From Chlorobiaceae bacterium (GTDB taxonomy: Bacteria > Bacteroidota > Chlorobiia > Chlorobiales > Chlorobiaceae): a stretch of DNA of 33,984 bases. The notes beneath the pieces were generated by a model that was not told where the DNA came from, ran no database searches, and was given only the letters and a program-made list of their open reading frames with translations. A program made the translations under genes and the position numbers. Positions 32,399 to 33,984 of the stretch are shown here, one piece after another. The stretch is taken from contig JAFGMZ010000032.1 in the NCBI GenBank assembly GCA_016927285.1, positions 1-33,984 of the forward strand, given 5' to 3'. Within the stretch, counting starts at the first letter, position 1. The number at the start of each line of letters is the position of its first letter.

Positions 32399-32845
32399 AT
32401 GGATCAGCTTATAACACTTCGGACGTTACCGGTATCGGCTTTGATGCAGAAGGATTTTCAGACGATCAAGGGCAGTTGCACGGTTGCCGAGGCGCTGCAG
32501 ATCATGAAACGCACAAAACAGAGCGGTCTGGTCGTGGAGCCGCGCAACGAAGATGACTGCTACGGTATCGTGACAGAGAAGGATATTCTCGAAAAAGTAA
32601 TCGATCCCGGTGAAGATGTCCATCGCGATCCATGGAATACACCTGTATTTCAGATTATGAGCAAGCCGATCATCAGCATCAACCCGGCCCTCAGGGTCAA
32701 GTACGCGCTACGCCTGATGAAAAGAACCAATGTCCGCCGCCTTACCGTGATGGAGAACGACAAAGTGGTAGGGGTTCTGAATATGACCGATGTGCTTCAG
32801 GCCGTCGAAGAGCTTCCCGTCCATGACGATCATATAGCATTGTAG
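32399..32845 (+). CDS. CBS-domain pair protein
   Basis: From ATG 32399 the product is 148 residues, consisting of two CBS domains. The first holds [22 protein letters not shown] and [12 protein letters not shown]. The second holds [22 protein letters not shown] and [14 protein letters not shown]. Paired CBS modules bind adenosine nucleotides and act as energy sensors; there is no attached enzyme, so a partner is presumed. AGAGG lies eight bases upstream of the chosen ATG; the ORF-track start at 32339 adds 20 residues lacking resemblance. It is separated from the MBL gene by about 185 bases and precedes the flavoprotein gene by about 130. Confidence 0.88.
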   Translation: MDQLITLRTLPVSALMQKDFQTIKGSCTVAEALQIMKRTKQSGLVVEPRNEDDCYGIVTEKDILEKVIDPGEDVHRDPWNTPVFQIMSKPIISINPALRVKYALRLMKRTNVRRLTVMENDKVVGVLNMTDVLQAVEELPVHDDHIAL

Positions 32846-32974
32846 CTGCCGGGTCGTCATTCGGTCTTTCCTCTTTCACAAGAGACACTCATTCAATCTG
32901 CAGGGTACTGTCGTTTGCTGCCCTTCTTATATTCACTGAATCTGTTATACAGCTTCATAACGCGATAAGAACGT

Positions 32975-33984
32975 ATGAAACCATTTGATATTGTTATCGT
33001 CGGCGGCGGAGGCGCCGGATTGTATGCTGCGATGGAGGCTATGAAGACCAATCCTGCGCTGAATATTGCCGTACTTTCCAAGGTCTATCCGAACCGCTCG
33101 CATACTTCGGCAGCGCAGGGCGGCGCCAATGCCGCTCTTGCCAACAAGGCGAAGGACGATACCGTCGAACTGCATATATTCGATACTATCAAGGGCAGCG
33201 ACTATCTTGCCGATCAGGACGCCGTCGAGATACTCTGTTCCGAAGCTCCGAAAATTATTCGTGAACTTGACAATATCGGTACTCCGTGGTCAAGGCTCGA
33301 CGACAATACTATTGCGCAGCGGCCTTTCGGCGGTGCAGGGCGTCCTCGCTGTTGTTACTGTGCTGACAAGACCGGTCATACGATCCTGCAGACTCTTTAT
33401 GAACAGTGCCTCAAGAAGGGCGTTTTTTTCTTTAATGAATATTTCGCGCTTCAGCTCTCCGTTCATGATAGCCGCATGAAAGGCCTGATCGCCATGAACA
33501 TGAAAACCGGCAAAGTCGAGGCCTTTCCGGCAAGAACGGTACTTTTCGCAACCGGCGGGTACGCCAAGATGTACTGGAACCGCTCGAGCAATGCTGCCGG
33601 TAATACCGGAGACGGACAGGCGATAGCGTACCGTGCGGGTATTCCGCTGAAGGATATGGAGTTCGTACAGTTCCATCCTACAGGTCTGCGGAAGAGCGGA
33701 CTGCTTGTTACCGAGGGTGCCAGAGGCGAGGGCGGTTATCTCATCAATTCGCTTGGAGAGCGCTTCATGTCGAGATATGCGCCGGAAAAGATGGAACTCG
33801 GACCGCGCGACCTCGTTTCGCGATCGATCGAGACCGAAATTCTTCAGGAAAGAGGATTCGACAGCCCTGCCGGAAAGTATGTGCATCTCGATCTTACGCA
33901 CCTCGGCGCCGATCTCATCAAGACAAGGCTGCCACAGATTCGTGAAATGTCGATGTATTTCGAAGGTGTCGATCCTATAGAAGA
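32975..33984 (+). CDS. Succinate dehydrogenase/fumarate reductase flavoprotein subunit (3' truncated by window)
   Basis: The gene starts at ATG 32975 and is still open at the end of the window, giving about 336 residues. It is missing from the ORF track because no stop is reached. The FAD-binding GGGGAGLYAA (from residue 10) is followed by NRSHTSAAQGG, whose His43 carries covalent FAD in this family. Then come GRPRCCYCADKTGHT, FATGGYAKMYW, DMEFVQFHPTGL, and EGARGEGG with the catalytic arginine region. In green sulfur bacteria this enzyme runs as fumarate reductase in the reductive TCA cycle. SdhA versus FrdA cannot be decided without the missing part and neighbours. Confidence 0.93.
   Translation, partial: MKPFDIVIVGGGGAGLYAAMEAMKTNPALNIAVLSKVYPNRSHTSAAQGGANAALANKAKDDTVELHIFDTIKGSDYLADQDAVEILCSEAPKIIRELDNIGTPWSRLDDNTIAQRPFGGAGRPRCCYCADKTGHTILQTLYEQCLKKGVFFFNEYFALQLSVHDSRMKGLIAMNMKTGKVEAFPARTVLFATGGYAKMYWNRSSNAAGNTGDGQAIAYRAGIPLKDMEFVQFHPTGLRKSGLLVTEGARGEGGYLINSLGERFMSRYAPEKMELGPRDLVSRSIETEILQERGFDSPAGKYVHLDLTHLGADLIKTRLPQIREMSMYFEGVDPIE

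Overview
The window reads as a stretch of a green sulfur bacterium chromosome (Chlorobi, Chlorobiaceae). The main evidence is two small chlorosome envelope proteins: a CsmA/CsmE-type protein at 14.7-15.0 kb and a CsmB/CsmF-type protein at 24.5-24.7 kb. An ArsA-type ATPase with a C-terminal HSP20-like domain and a fumarate reductase/succinate dehydrogenase flavoprotein fit the same group. Genus and species cannot be fixed from the window. I saw no rRNA, tRNA, CRISPR array or intact insertion sequence.

Layout. 1-6.9 kb: the end of a trehalose synthase/maltokinase, a small esterase, mazG, an SDR gene, mnmE, a secreted YceI protein, then an SDR-methyltransferase pair. 6.9-9.1 kb: two consecutive short RlpA-type proteins on the minus strand and a secreted TPR protein. 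9.2-10.35 kb: a transposase remnant and gene-poor DNA ending in a strong terminator. 10.5-15 kb: ArsA-type ATPase, a small unknown protein, a minus-strand pair (a small unknown and a pentapeptide-repeat protein with a duplicated module), an NAD(P)-binding protein, a bidirectional terminator and the CsmE-like gene. 15.1-19.8 kb: a 1396-residue soluble hybrid histidine kinase overlapping a single-domain response regulator, behind a consensus sigma70-type promoter.

19.8-24.4 kb: a tight four-gene minus-strand operon. In transcription order it encodes an AmgK-like sugar kinase, a MurU-like nucleotidyltransferase, a NamZ-type (DUF1343) N-acetylmuramidase without signal peptide, and a sodium:solute symporter. 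Together these look like a complete import, cleavage, phosphorylation and UDP-activation route for peptidoglycan amino sugars. 24.4-25.9 kb: the CsmB-like gene with its terminator, a 41-residue single-span membrane peptide absent from the ORF track, and a possible SRPBCC-like protein.

25.9-32.2 kb: a plus-strand operon of a CsoR-family regulator, a TolC-like outer membrane protein, a very short lipoprotein adaptor, an RND pump, a PII-like protein and a metallo-beta-lactamase-fold hydrolase. The regulator keeps two cysteines 29 residues apart but lacks the intervening histidine of copper sensors, as in persulfide-sensing CstR. The hydrolase resembles persulfide dioxygenases. The adaptor looks like a normal RND adaptor from which the whole middle has been removed. 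This operon and the amino-sugar operon are the best candidates for undescribed biology. The window closes with a CBS-domain protein and the start of the sdhA/frdA flavoprotein gene.
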